Assembly (NCBI RefSeq): GCF_022539505.1
Contig: NC_061510.1
Span: 402,176,249 to 402,240,248, forward strand
Reading direction: 5' to 3'
DNA length: 64,000 nt
Source of the DNA: Lolium rigidum
Lineage: Eukaryota > Streptophyta > Magnoliopsida > Poales > Poaceae
Shown here: positions 33,930-44,921 of the stretch, piece after piece
Layout: each line of letters opens with the position of its first letter
Position numbering within the stretch: position 1 is the first letter of the stretch
Program-made: the position numbers and the translations under genes
Notes under the pieces: generated by a model
The model's input: the letters and a program-made list of their open reading frames with translations, nothing else
Database searches by the model: none
Told to the model about the DNA's origin: nothing

Positions 33930-34670
33930 CTTTTTCTCGAACACATGCCTAAGCATGCGTCATTGTATATTAAAAGAAACCAACGAGAAGATGGAATCAT
34001 ACAAGGAGGTAAGAGCTACAAAAGAAGTTCAAAAAAAAAAAAAAAAAAACTATACAAGGCTAACTTGGTTAGACCTGCAGATCCTGAAGTATTATGTCAT
34101 CGAGAGGTCTAGCATGTAAGGGAAGCTGACGCATTGCCGTGGCACCGGAACATCCATAGTTTGGCTTCCTCAAGGATCGATAGAACCAAGTCATGCCTGT
34201 TTGGCGTTATGTTTTTGAAGATTGTCATTCTGAGCCTTTCAAGGTTTCCACATGGTTAGGATATTGATTGACTTAGCACACTTCTAAACTAAAGTTTCTA
34301 CATTCGTAGTAACGGGTTCGCAATTCAAGTGTTGAACTCACCATTATGGTCTGGCATGCAGGTCTGAAGGTTGAGTCTACTACAGATGTCGAACCAAACT
34401 TGCCGCGAGAAGGAGCATTGCGCCATGAGATGTGCTATGGGTTCTAAATCATGATCGCAGAGTGCGCAAATGTTCGTTGGCAGACAGTTCGTGGCGCAAG
34501 CGCTATTGATTCGTCCAACATCAATCCAAATAGGCGAGCCAGGCGAAAACTTTACACTTCAGAGATGCCCAGCAGTCCCTTCAAAGAGTGTGTTAATTCT
34601 GCTAGGTATATTTGTGTTAACAATTGCCTAGATGCCCTCACGGACGTTTGGTGATACAAGAGCACTACAC
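33930..34670 (-). mobile_element. 5'-truncated LINE fragment, minus strand
   Basis: On the minus strand a frame at about 34545-34330 reads as an RT zinc-binding region, including FFAWLAIWIDVGRI-like and CALCDHDLEPIAHLMAQC sequence with spaced Cys and His. The 3' end on the minus strand appears as TTAATATACAATGACGC...CGAGAAAAAG near 33930-33975. A run of about 19 A on the plus strand (34029-34048) interrupts it and is a separate feature or insertion scar. Confidence 0.55.
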
Positions 34671-34703
34671 TATCCTGATCTGCAACCCGGATAAATACAG
34701 AGT

Positions 34704-35127
34704 GTGTTTGGTAGCCTGCATAGAAGTTGGTAGACTGTATGGCTGAGATAGACTCTTTTTTTTTTGTGGGAACCAAACAACAGGGTCCAAAACTGCCTGC
34801 ATAGCACGGACCTTAAAGCAGTCAAAAAGAGCCTCGGGCCCGGCTCCACAGCTACACCCGAATGTGGCGTTTCTCCAGGGCCAGACCCATTGCAAACGAA
34901 ACCGCATGAAGATTCCTTGGGTTTTCAATGCCAGGTTGTTGGACCCTCACATGACAGTCTCACATGCATGCAGGACGCAGCCACAACCAAACAATCAGCC
35001 CAAAATCTCTTCACAGCCCAAATTTTTTAGCCCAGGTCACCAAACGAAGTGGAAACGTCTTTTGCACCGTTTCCAAACGTATGTTGTTCTGGGGCCTAGC
35101 TCCATGGAAACGTCAACCAAACGCGCC
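34704..35127. mobile_element. hAT-like MITE candidate
   Basis: The left end GTGTTTGGTAGC and right end reverse-complement GGCGCGTTTGGTTGAC resemble hAT-type GTTTGGT ends. CAGAGT flanks both sides (34698-34703 and 35128-35133). The six-base match is shorter than the usual 8-bp hAT duplication, so limits are tentative. Confidence 0.4.
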
Positions 35128-35139
35128 CAGAGTTGCTAC

Positions 35140-36190
35140 TACTGTACGGGCAATTGGACTTGCTACAAGCCATTGGACTTGCTACAAGCCGATGGAGTGC
35201 GATTCCAAGTGCTCGCTTTCCTCCTCCTGTCCTATTGTACTTCCATGAAACCGGACCATGTTAAGGGCATGTACACTGGTAGCAACATCAAGTGGTCGCT
35301 CCACTGACACCACATCAGCACAGGCTGATGAGGCCATGGCTCATGCCTGCTCCTGCCCAACGCACTTGTGCCCTGCGAGCATGCAGAACACCGGTCCAAT
35401 GAGCTTCCATCGTTTCCCTTTCCCCTCCTGCTTTTTCCATCTTTCTCATTGTTTTCTTCTTCTTTTCCGTGAGGATCCTGCCTCCTCCGCAAGCAGCGAC
35501 TACTTCACCCGAACCAACTTTTGGTGTACACCATGGCATCCGAGCCTAGGTGGATCTTTAGGGAAGTAAGTTGGGGCATACCATTGGGCATGCCATGGAC
35601 GGATCCAGGCACAAGCCCAGGGGGGCGAATGCCCCCACTCGATTTTCTGGTCTCTTTGTATCTGGCCCATAGAATAGGGAGTTGCCCCCACTCAGCCCAA
35701 TACATTTGCCCCCATTACTCAGTTTTTCTGGCCTGTTTTCAAAGCCCGTGTATGGAAAAGCATAACCCAGCTCATCTTTTTTTTTTTGCCCCCACTCATT
35801 TTTCATCCGGGCTCCGCCCATGGGGCATGCCCTAAATATGCTTCACCTTTCCGTATGAGTTTGCGCCTTTTCACATTGATAAATATGCATGTGACTGCAA
35901 CCACATGAAAAAAAATTATCGTGGGTTTGGGAAAATTTTACTACTTTATTAAAGAAAGCTATAATTCAAACGATTGAACGAAAGAAAACTTTACCTTTTA
36001 GTGCTCACTTTCCACGACTGTTTCCTCCTCCTCTCCTACTGTACTTCCATAAAATTGGATCATTCTTACTTGTTAGGAGATGATAGACAATAAATTACTA
36101 TGAGTAAAATCGGTGGATAATCACATTTATAATCCAAATGAAAAAAAAGTAGCATCTTGGGTTCGATCGAACGAATGAAACGAGACACAC
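35140..36190. other. Intergenic sequence upstream of F-box gene 2
   Basis: Two related stretches (35205-35240 and 36003-36055) share GTGCTC(G/A)CTTTCC and TCCTCCTCC...TGTACTTCCAT, pointing to a local duplication. A GCCCCCAC-rich segment (35600-35830) looks like a repeat flanked by GGGCATGCC motifs but has no clear end. No gene is supported. Confidence 0.35.
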
Positions 36191-36249
36191 CGATCCTTGC
36201 GCTGCGCTGGCCCAACAAGGGTCCATTCCTACCTCAGATTGTCAACTGA

Positions 36250-37140
36250 GTTATTATTACTCTACGGCGGCGCACCACCACAGGTCAACAGTTCGACAAA
36301 TCCACTCACCGCAGTCTGCACACGGCACACTGGACAAGCGGACGGCGGCGCAGCAGCGGCGACCCTGCACCGCAGTCTGCAGATCCAGGAACTCCGCTCG
36401 TTCCTCCGGTCGGTGCTTTGGTACGGTACATTATTGCTCCCATATCTAGTTCCTGAATCTTGAGAATGGGGAAGTAGGTTTACCCTTGCTGGATCTGGCC
36501 CTAGTTTCCACTGTCGGATTCGCAGCCGCATCAGCCAAAACTGCGAACGGAAATGTGTTTAGTCGTGGCCACAGCTAGCTGGTAGTGTTGGGTAGTGAGC
36601 AGGACGTTAGCCGGTCAAGGGGATCCGGCCTGAAGACGCCTTGTAGGTTTGTGCCAACCATCAAGGCCAGTGTGTAGGTTGCAGAGTGGAGAGTTGACTC
36701 TTTAATCAACCATATATTTTTTTTTCTGGAAGCATCTGGCGGTTTTTAATGATAAATCTAAAATGGTTGATGGAAGAAAAACAAATATTAGATGGATGAT
36801 GACAAAACGTAAAAATGGAAACGGGTTAGTTACATTACATGTCAAGCATGGCTTATTTTAGAACTTGAACAACCCAGCAATGTCAAATATGTCGTTCTAT
36901 TCTGATATATAGAATATCTGTGACCATAAGGCATGATCACATTTTTTTTGAGGGCCACACATTTGCTAATTCTGATGTAAGCCACAAAATCATTGACGGG
37001 GACCAACAATAATGTGCATATGTTGTTTTTGGGGTGAAACTTTCCTAAAGTTTATAGTTCAATGACATTTACACATGTATTGTATTGTTTCTCAGTTTCT
37101 TATGATTTGTTTCCTTCTCTTTCGATGCAGATAAGTTCAG
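36250..37140 (+). other. Probable 5' leader and leader intron of F-box gene 2
   Basis: The intron end TTTCGATGCAG (to 37130) is clear, ten bases before the start codon. The donor is less certain; GGTCG|GTGCTT near 36410 fits a GC-rich first exon (36260-36409). The arrangement parallels F-box gene 1, which supports an ancestral leader intron. Confidence 0.4.
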
Positions 37141-38340
37141 ATGCTAGGTTGGCTCAGAAGAGATAGAAAACCCCAGCAGGGGATGTCCACATCTGTACTA
37201 CCTGACGAGCTGGTGGAGGACATCCTGTCTCGACTACCGCTGAAGTCCATTTGCCGCTTCAAATGTGTCTGCAAGTCTTGGCTTGCCTTCTCATCTAATC
37301 CACACCGCCGCCAGAAGTTCCCAAGAACACCTGCTGGTCTCTTGTACCGAAAATGTGAGCCTGACGGACCTCCCTCGTGTCTTGACACTTCGATCCATAT
37401 CGCCAGACTTCCTGCAAGTGACAGGGAAATCGACACAAGACTTAACTTTGTGCCAGCACGTTATAAGTACTCAAACCTTGAGGATTGCAGCAATGGCCTA
37501 CTTCTTTGTTATCAGGGAAGAGGTTATAAGTTTGAAGCATTTTCCGACGCCATTGTGTGCAATCCAGCAACTAAAGAGTGGATGGCTATTCCACATACTG
37601 AACCTGGACCGCCTGTCCGCCTTATTGATCCCAGGTTGTGTTTTGATCCATTATGGTCTCAACACTTCTATGTCTTCAAATTCCAGATTCGGCATACTGG
37701 CAACATTGAAGTTGAGGTATTTTTCTCTGAGAACTCCTCGTGGTCTGGTTGTCTTTGGGAAACTCAAGATCCATTTTGCAATGCGTCACTCTTTGTCAAT
37801 GGGGTGTTGTACGTGATGCACCTTTGCGACCAAGAAATTCTGGCGCTCGACGCACCTGACACAAGTGCACAATGGCTCAATCATCGGGTCATTCAGCTGC
37901 CAGGATTTGCAACTAGGACAGAAACGTTTAACTGTTGTGATGGATGTATTTCGCAGTCATCAGGCATCTTATGTTATGCGAAACAAGAACTGGATGGCTG
38001 CGCAGTGCGAATTTGGTGTCTGGAAAGCCCTGACAAGTGGGTAGTGAAGCATCGTGTAAGGATGACTGATGTCTTCAAGAGAGATGTGTTGATCAGTAAG
38101 AAAGTGTTTTGGCGTTTCGACTATGACATCCTGGCTTTTGACATGGAGAGGGAGCTAGTCATCCTTGACGACAAGAAATCTGATAAGATCATCTCCGTTA
38201 GCATCAGTACTGGAAAAGGCTCACAGTTTCTAAAGATTCCAAAAACGTTCACTGAACCGTGCCGCAGTCTATTCTATGTGCCATACTACGGCGAGGTTCC
38301 ATCTTTAGTGCGCTCGATGGCCCAGGATGAATTATGCTAG
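37141..38340 (+). CDS. F-box protein with F-box-associated domain (gene 2)
   Basis: 399 residues, single coding exon, close paralogue of the gene at 30944-32128 (most motifs match over the whole length). The F-box is at about residues 20-61, with LPDELVEDILSRLPLKS then CRFKCVCKSWLAF. FBA-type motifs are DCSNGLLLCY (115-124) and CNPATKEW (140-147). It differs from gene 1 by about a dozen extra residues after position 70 and by a shorter acidic loop near residue 180. Predicted role: substrate receptor of an SCF ubiquitin ligase, target unknown. Met15 is an alternative start. The frame is intact. Its 3' flank is the source of block D in the array that follows. Confidence 0.9.
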   Translation: MLGWLRRDRKPQQGMSTSVLPDELVEDILSRLPLKSICRFKCVCKSWLAFSSNPHRRQKFPRTPAGLLYRKCEPDGPPSCLDTSIHIARLPASDREIDTRLNFVPARYKYSNLEDCSNGLLLCYQGRGYKFEAFSDAIVCNPATKEWMAIPHTEPGPPVRLIDPRLCFDPLWSQHFYVFKFQIRHTGNIEVEVFFSENSSWSGCLWETQDPFCNASLFVNGVLYVMHLCDQEILALDAPDTSAQWLNHRVIQLPGFATRTETFNCCDGCISQSSGILCYAKQELDGCAVRIWCLESPDKWVVKHRVRMTDVFKRDVLISKKVFWRFDYDILAFDMERELVILDDKKSDKIISVSISTGKGSQFLKIPKTFTEPCRSLFYVPYYGEVPSLVRSMAQDELC

Positions 38341-38394
38341 TAATACTCTGCTCTGTAAGCACCTTTTGTGCATTAGCTGCTCGAAACACCAGTA

Positions 38395-40050
38395 TGTAAT
38401 GTACTAGATTGTTGGCTTTGTGTGCCATTTGTCTGAATCGTGTAGTAGTACTTGACTTTTCTGCCTGTCAACTCTGATCCAACTTATGCTCATTAATATG
38501 GAAAACTGTAGATTAATTGCCTCTGTTCTGTTGTTGTTGCTAGCATGTGGATACATATCATGGGCACTTGGTCGAATCACTTGCTTTACTACACTATATT
38601 CAAACCTGTCAGGGCATTTCAGTAGCAACTACTAGTGAAGCTGTGACTGTTTGAAGGCTGCTCACGAGTTCAGCATGTTGAAAGTACCTTGGTAACTTGC
38701 TAACCGCAGTTCAGTGTCTTGAGTCTCCTCTGCTCTTCAACTTGTCCAAGTGAAAACCTGTACCCAAGCTTTTAGTCTCGTGATTGTAGAATGTGATTAT
38801 CATGCTCAGTTTATAACTGCGCTGGATATGGTGAATGAATTAACTATACATGACGCCATCAGCACAGATCAAGATGTTGCGGTGCAGACATAAACCTGAG
38901 AATGGTCTGAAAAGTAGACGACCTTAGCCGAACCAGCACGAGTAAAACTTGCAGCCCAATCTCGAGTAAACCCAGTCGATATTTATGTGATGGGGAAAAC
39001 GAATCCATGGGATCGAGGTGTTGCTGTAGGCGAGTTCTCCTGGATCTGCCGGTGCACTGTTGATGTCAACGTGGTGCAATGACGGTGGTGGCGATGGTCT
39101 GACATGGAGGAATATGATCGCAGAGACGTGTTGACGGAAAACAGAAGATGGCGAAGGGATGCAGCGCCTGAAAGCGGAGTCAGTGCGCTATAGTGACTGT
39201 GAGTGATTTGGGAATTCCCGATGTATCCCAAGCCCATACGAACCAATTTTCGTACAAGCAAAAGGAAATTCCTCAATACTAACACTACCCTCCATTTTTT
39301 TTTCTGCATTTTAGTAGGACTTCTGTCAAGCAGAGAACATCTGAATTTGACAATACAATGCACGTATTTGTTGTGCTCGTGTATAAAGTGTACATCTCCT
39401 CGTGGGATATATATCCAGCTCCCCAAGAATTATGACCATGTACTTGTACGGTTGTCATCTGCAACAACCATATCGTTACTCAGGTCACACGCTGTTATGT
39501 TACATCTAGCTACAAATAGTAGAGCTGAGACAGGTAGTACTCAGTTTCACAATTTATACAAATCGATCATTTTTTAGAAGAATAACAGTTGGAGTTCACG
39601 GCAACTGAAACAAGGATTATCAGTCAGGGAGACCACGAATCGTCAGTTTTTGCTAAGGACACATAACGTTTTATCCCAAAGAATAAATATTCCACTGTTT
39701 ACACAATGAGATGGACTAATCGGTCCGCCACGGCGCCACACCAGATCTGTTTTTCTGGAATTAACATTGGGTGAGAAGCCCATGCCACTTGTTGTACCTA
39801 ATACATGATGACAAGAACTCTCCTCTTCTCAAAAGAAGTATATACACCTTCATCTGATGATAAGAGCTACATAAATACATCACAGACCAGCAGCATTACA
39901 ATCAAAATGGAATAAACGTTGCTCTTCATTCATCCAGATCAGGTCATGTACATCGTATATCACATGCAGGTTGCGGGTCGACTGAATGATGCTTGCTCTA
40001 CTAAGCCATATACAACTGAGAATGCATCCTCAACTGATTTGTGATCCATT
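38395..40050 (+). repeat. F-box/PCO spacer array, unit 1
   Basis: Block order is D (38395-38780, F-box 3' flank with TGTCTGAATCGTGTAGTAG), A (38830-39300, with CTGAGAATGGTCTGAAAAGTAG), B (39305-39505, with ATATATATCCAGCTCCCC) and C (39515-40050, with GATGATAAGAGCTACATAAA and CTTGCTCTACTAAGCCA). C matches the region downstream of the PCO terminal exon on the minus strand. Block D here shows the uninterrupted CAACTTATGCTC site (38482-38490) that carries a Harbinger insertion in unit 2. Confidence 0.8.
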
Positions 40051-41415
40051 TATGTTCTACATTGTTGGTTTTGAGTACCTCTGCTGTGTTGATGTTGTTA
40101 ACATGTGGATAAATATCCCGGACACATGAGTGGAATTACTTGATGACTGCATGTATTCAGACATGGATACATGCAGAGACATGAGTTATGAGACATTTCA
40201 GTAGGAACTGCTGGTGAAGCTTAACTGTTTCATTGTTGTTGACTGCAGCCCAACAGGTTCAAAATATCTCTTGTAGCTGTGTGTGAGTCTCTTCTGCAAT
40301 CCATCTACTACTTGCCCAGCTCAGTTTCTTACTGTGCTTCGTATGGTGGATTAATCGACCCTATGTTTCGGCTGGTCTGGTCCAAGTAGGTGACTATATT
40401 GTAGGTGGAGGTAACCCACTTGAGACTGTCTGATCTAGGATCATCGTTGTCATGGACTCATGGGATTGAGACAAGCATGTTTTCAGAGGCGGGAAGAGAG
40501 CTCTTTAAGATGGCAGGTACTGGGTGCAGATCACTTATCAGTCGAGTAGGATTGCATCTTAATCTTCACACACGCAGCTGTCAATTAGGTGCTACTTGCT
40601 CGATCAGTGCTATGCATCCATGCACAAATGGTTCCATATGGACGCGATCTGCAGAGATGCAATAGTTGCAGCGTGGAACTAAACCTGAGAAATTGAGAAT
40701 GGTCTGAAAAGTAGACCATACATCAACCGAGCCTGCACAAGTAACCTCAACTAAACCTACCCATTATCTGCTGTAAAACAAATCCACTCAGCTGCAGACA
40801 ACGGACCATGTGATGGAGAAAACGAACTCATTGGGTTGAGGAGAAGACCAATGGCAGTTCTCTTGGATCCTTTGGTGCACAGTCGACTACCGACAACATA
40901 GTGCCCAGATGTCTGAATCGTGTAGTAGTACCTTTTCTGCCCGTCAACTCTCACCCAACTTAGAGCATCTCCAATCCCGTCTCTCAAAGAGATTTGTGGC
41001 GCGTCGAACAAAAAAACGTTCTCAGCCACGTCTCCCAAAGCCGCTTTTTGTCCGGCGTTCCGATACGGTGTCCGGTGTCCCGAGCCCGTCCCCAGCCCAC
41101 AGGGGAGGCATCGGGGACGCTGGACACACCGAAAAGCGAGGCGGGGAGTGGCGGGGCCGACCCGTCAGCGGCACATTGAATTTTAACCTAACCGTCGCCT
41201 ACCTCGCGACGGAAGTAATTGGCGCGCAGCGACGGTGCAGTTCCCGCAGAGGCGCAGTGAAGCATCTCGTCGCGTCTAGCTCTGCGTGCCGGCGTTAATG
41301 AGCACCACCGCTCCCCCGCCCTATAAAAAGGGCCGCCTCTCATCGTCCCTCTCACACACAAACCCTAGCGCCTCTCTCCCCAACCCTAGCCACCACCATC
41401 TCAAGAGTCGACGCC

Positions 41416-41883
41416 ATGGCTGGTAGAGGGGAGGCCGAGCTCGCGGCCGTGGTCGTGGCCGCGGCAGAGCTGCAAGCTCGCCTGCGACGCCATCGTCGTC
41501 CTCATCACCGGACATGCAGGACGAGGAGGGGCCCATGCTGTTCGAGTTTATCGTCATCCTCAAGGGCGACCCAGACGGCATCTATAGGCTGCCGGACACC
41601 TTCGCCGACTTCATCGCCGGCGATGAGCGCCCGCGCTCGCTGCATCTACGGGAGGATGACTGCGGCTGCTACCGGTGGATCGTCGACGTGATCTACGATG
41701 TGCGCGGCAAGATGTACCTCCACATCGGCTGGGAGAAGTTCGCGCGCTGCCACCGCCTCGAAGCCGGCTTCGTGCTCGTGTTCTCCTGCTTTGGCGACAT
41801 GAACATGAGCGTCTAAGGTGTTCGACGAGACGCGTTGCCGCCGGAACTACCACGGCGATAACACCGACGAGGACGACGATTGA
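41416..41883 (+). pseudogene. B3-domain-like protein carried by the Harbinger-like element, frameshifted
   Basis: The central frame (from 41514) reads as a B3-like fold: FIVILKGDPDGIYRLP, FADFIAGDE, then HIGWEKFARCHRLEAGFVLVF. B3 domains bind DNA in plant transcription factors. The start ATG at 41416 is in another frame; a shift within the GRGRG-coding stretch (about 41440-41475) is needed to join them. At 41811-41816 an extra T creates an early TAA after SV; without it the frame would continue as a short acidic tail ending at 41883. A TATA-like CTATAAAAAGG lies at 41322-41332. Two shifts make this copy a pseudogene, though family members elsewhere may be intact. Confidence 0.65.
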
Positions 41884-42240
41884 AGAGTGTTGTTTCTTCG
41901 CAGCGAATATATGCACGAAGGTTTCTGGTTGTTCTTCCTCAGAAGAACCAACAGGGGCACCCTCACCAGCTGGATTTTCCAGTTTGGGTGACTGGTTGTG
42001 CCCTTGAGTGTTCTTTCTTGGTAGCGAACACACGAAACCTTCGATGCCTGGCCTAGTTAGGTTTAGTTCGTTTGCAATATTTTATATTTGTGTCAACCAT
42101 GGTTCAAACTATGTATTAGTTTGTGAAAACTCATGTTCCAAATTATGTCTTCGTGTAAACCACGTTCCCAATTATGTATTAGTTTATGGAATATTTCTTC
42201 TCTTTATTAAAATAAAAATGCAAAAAACAAAAAAAAAGTA

Positions 42241-42343
42241 CTCCCTCCGGTTCATATTAATTGACTCTAATATGAATGTATCTAGAACTAAAATATGTCT
42301 AGATACATCCATATTTAAGTCAATTAATATGAATCGGAGGGAG
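42241..42343. mobile_element. Stowaway (Tc1/Mariner-type) MITE, 103 bp
   Basis: The ends are CTCCCTCCGGTTCATATTAA and its near-perfect reverse complement, flanked by TA duplications (42239-42240 and 42344-42345). It is nested in the Harbinger-like element, hence younger than it. Confidence 0.92.
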
Positions 42344-42704
42344 TATTTTAATGTTTGGGGGCGGCGTTTGGGGGATGCGGCTGGGAAGTGACGTCCCCCA
42401 AACACGGCACGAACGAAACACGTCTCTCAAACGCTCAATCCGACGTCGTTTGGGGATGGTTTAGGAGACGCGACTAAAGATGCTCTTATGCTCCTTAATA
42501 TGGAAAACTGCAAATTAATTGCCTCTGTTAACATGTGGATAAATATCCTGGGCACATGGCCGAATCACTTGCTTTACTACACTATATTCAGACCTGTCAG
42601 CGCATGTCAGTAGCAACTACGAGTGAAGCTGCCACTGTTTAAAGGCTGCTCCCGCAGTTCAGCATGTTGAAAGTACATTGGTAACTTGCTAACTGCAGTT
42701 AAGG

Positions 42705-42921
42705 ACAGGGATTTGGTTACCGGTCGATAAATATGGTTACTGCCCGGTAACCGAGTTTTCTGAGCACCCTCAGTAAATAGGCTAACCGAGCAAAAGATCC
42801 CGATTTGTTTTGAATTTGAACGCCCAATCATAGGGTAAGGATCTCCTAGGCATACCGAAGTGGTAACGTATTTGGGGTACATCTACCCATGCCGTCCCTG
42901 GTTCAACTCCCAAATCCGCGC
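42705..42921 (+). mobile_element. Possible SINE-like insertion in unit 2
   Basis: The segment is absent from the other array copies. It contains a box B-like GGTTCAACTCC (42900-42910) and, about 40 bp earlier, a weak box A-like ACCGAAGTGGT, the arrangement of a tRNA-derived Pol III promoter. Ends and target duplication are unclear. Confidence 0.3.
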
Positions 42922-43164
42922 AGTACTAATTCGTAAAAATAAAAAATAAAACTACTCTCCAATTTTTTTTTTGTTTCTATATTTTAGGAGGACTTCTGTC
43001 AAACAGAGAACATCTTAATTTGACAATGCACGTATTTGTTGTGCTCGTGTATAAGTGTACATCACCCATGGGTTATATATCCATCTCCCCAAGAATTATG
43101 ATCATGCACTTGTATGGTTGTCATCTGCAACAACCATATCTTTACTCAGGTCACGTGCTGTCAT

Positions 43165-43440
43165 GCCTGGCCATGGGTAGCCCGGCGAGGCCCGGTCCAA
43201 AAAACTCGGGCCTAGGCCTCAAAATGTTGGCCCGACACCCGGGCGGGGCCGGGCCTGGATAGCCCGAAAAGTCCATTTAACACTATGGTTCGGCCCGTGG
43301 CCGGATGGCCCGATAAGTATCATGGGTATTTGGCCTGGCCGGGCCGGGCTTGGACATGATTTTTGAGCATCGGCCTTTCCTCGGCCTGATCCGAGGCCCG
43401 GCCCGGCCCGGCCCGGCCCGACAGATGGCCAGGTAGTGAT
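43165..43440. mobile_element. GC-rich MITE-like insertion (GGCCCGG repeats)
   Basis: An insertion of about 270 bp interrupts GCTGTCATG...TTACATCTAGC, which is continuous in other array copies (for example 49830-49855). The ends share CCTGGCCAT in inverted orientation (43167 onward and 43437 backward). TGTCATG/TGTTATG may be the target duplication. The interior is dominated by GGCCCGG/CCGGGCC motifs. It is probably a hAT-type MITE. Confidence 0.5.
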
Positions 43441-44065
43441 GTTATGTTACATCTAGCTACAAATAGTAGAGCTGAGACAGGTAGTACTCAGTTTCACAAT
43501 TTATACAAATCGATCATTTTTTATAGAAGAATAACAGTTGAGTTCACGGCAAGTGAAACAAGGATTATCAGAGTCAGGGAGACCACGAAACGTCAGTTTT
43601 TGCTAAGGACACATAAAGTTTTATCCCAAAGAATAAATATTCCACTGTTTACACAATGTGAGATGGACTAATCGGTCCGCCACGGCGCCACACCAGATCT
43701 GTTTTTCTGGAATTAACATTGGGTGAAAAGCCCATGCCACTTGTTGTACCTAATACATTATGCCAAGAACTCTTCCCTTCTGAAAATAAGTTTGTACTCC
43801 TTCGTCTGATGATAAGAGCTACATAAACACATCACAGCCCAGCAGCATTAAAGTCAAAATGGAACAAACGCTGCTCTTCATTCATCCAGATCAGGTCGTG
43901 TACATCGTAGATGGCATGCAGTGATGCAGGTTGCGGGGCGACTAAATGATGCTTGCTCTACTAAGCCACGTAGAATTGATACTGCATCCTCAACTGATTC
44001 GTGTGAGATTATTGGCTTTGTGTGACACTTTGTCTGAATGGTGTAGTTAAAAGAAGTACTTAGCC

Positions 44066-44368
44066 GAGAACCAACCTGAGATTGGGTGGTTAGGAGGGTG
44101 GTTGTACCCCCAGCCCACCAGAGTTCAAACCTCAGGTTTGACATCTGTGTGTCTGATAAAGGCGGAATATTCATTCAGCGGGAGGCGACGTTCCCGTCGA
44201 CAGCGAGGCGTCTGTGTTGGCTTCGTCAATTTCAAGATTCAATCCACTGACTCAGTCTTCCGGAAGTGCTCATAGGGGTAGGGTGTGCGTGTGTGTTCAT
44301 AAGGGTGAGTGTATGTACGTGTATGTGAGCGTCTGCGTTTGTACCGTGTTTCTCAAAAAAAAAAAAAA
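44066..44368 (+). mobile_element. Au-type SINE (303 bp)
   Basis: It starts GAGAACCAACCTGAG, has box A-like GGGTGGTTAGGAGGGTGG and box B-like AGTTCAAACC, and ends with about 15 A. ACTTAGCC flanks it on both sides (44058-44065 and 44369-44376), a clean target duplication. The sequence matches my memory of the Au SINE of wheat relatives. It was presumably copied by a LINE enzyme. Confidence 0.88.
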
Positions 44369-44569
44369 ACTTAGCCAAAACTATGAACTATGATTGAACT
44401 TATGCTTGTTTAGTATGGAAAGCTGCAGATTAAATATGTTGATGTTGTTAACATGTGGATAAATATCCAGGACACCTGAGTGGAATTACTTGATGAGTGC
44501 ATGTGTTCAGACATGGATACATGCGGAGACATGAGACGTTTCAGTACGAACTACTGGTTAAGCATTCTT

Positions 44570-44921
44570 AGAGCAGTTGTAGCAGATCCTGTAAATCAGC
44601 TAAAACAATAAAATAACCAGATTTTTTACAGTTTTTGTTCGATTCCGCTCGCCGATCAGATCCCGGAAAAGCATACAACTTGTAAAGCAGGGCGTCCGGT
44701 GCGTGCGAGCGTGGGCGGACGGCCGGGCGCGGGGCGAGACGGGTGGCGGCCGGCGCGGGGCGGGGTGGCTGTGGCCGTGGCCGAGCTCGGGACGGGCGGT
44801 GGCCGGCAAGAGCATGGGCGGCGTGGGTGGAGGTGGGACGGTCGGGCCAGGGCAGTTACTGGAAGGAAGAGGAAAAAAGAAAGGAAAAAGGAAAAAAAAT
44901 GGCTGACATGCAGGCTCTTAA
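44570..44921. other. GC-rich segment between SINE and second Harbinger-like element
   Basis: It begins TTAGAGCAGTTGTAGCAG, which resembles a Harbinger-type end (TTA then GAGC), but no matching right end is evident. GC-rich overlapping frames (44700-44870) have low complexity and no domain, so no gene is called. Confidence 0.3.

Larger units (their letters stand above)
40963..42485. mobile_element. Harbinger-like element with captured B3-type coding sequence (1523 bp)
   Basis: The ends are GAGCATCTCCAATCCCGTCTC and reverse-complement GAGCATCTTTAGTCGCGTCTC. Target duplications TTA lie at 40960-40962 and 42486-42488. Unit 1 of the array has the empty site with a single TTA (38484-38486). It carries no transposase but a B3-like frame and a nested Stowaway MITE. 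The same ends enclose different cargo at 44922-46046. Confidence 0.85.
40051..44010 (+). repeat. F-box/PCO spacer array, unit 2 (with internal rearrangement and insertions)
   Basis: D and A (40051-40909) are followed by a second D start (40910-40962), a Harbinger-like element, the rest of D (42489-42700), an inserted segment (about 42705-42920), B (42965-43165), a GC-rich MITE and C (43440-44010). Partial duplication of D-A before the Harbinger element indicates unequal exchange. Confidence 0.7.

Noticed and set aside
34029..34048. Poly(A) tail of the minus-strand LINE fragment around it
   Set aside because: The orientation is wrong: a minus-strand LINE would leave poly(T) on the plus strand. 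It remains unexplained.
42855..42915. tRNA gene
   Set aside because: Box B-like sequence is present but no cloverleaf could be drawn; at most a SINE promoter.
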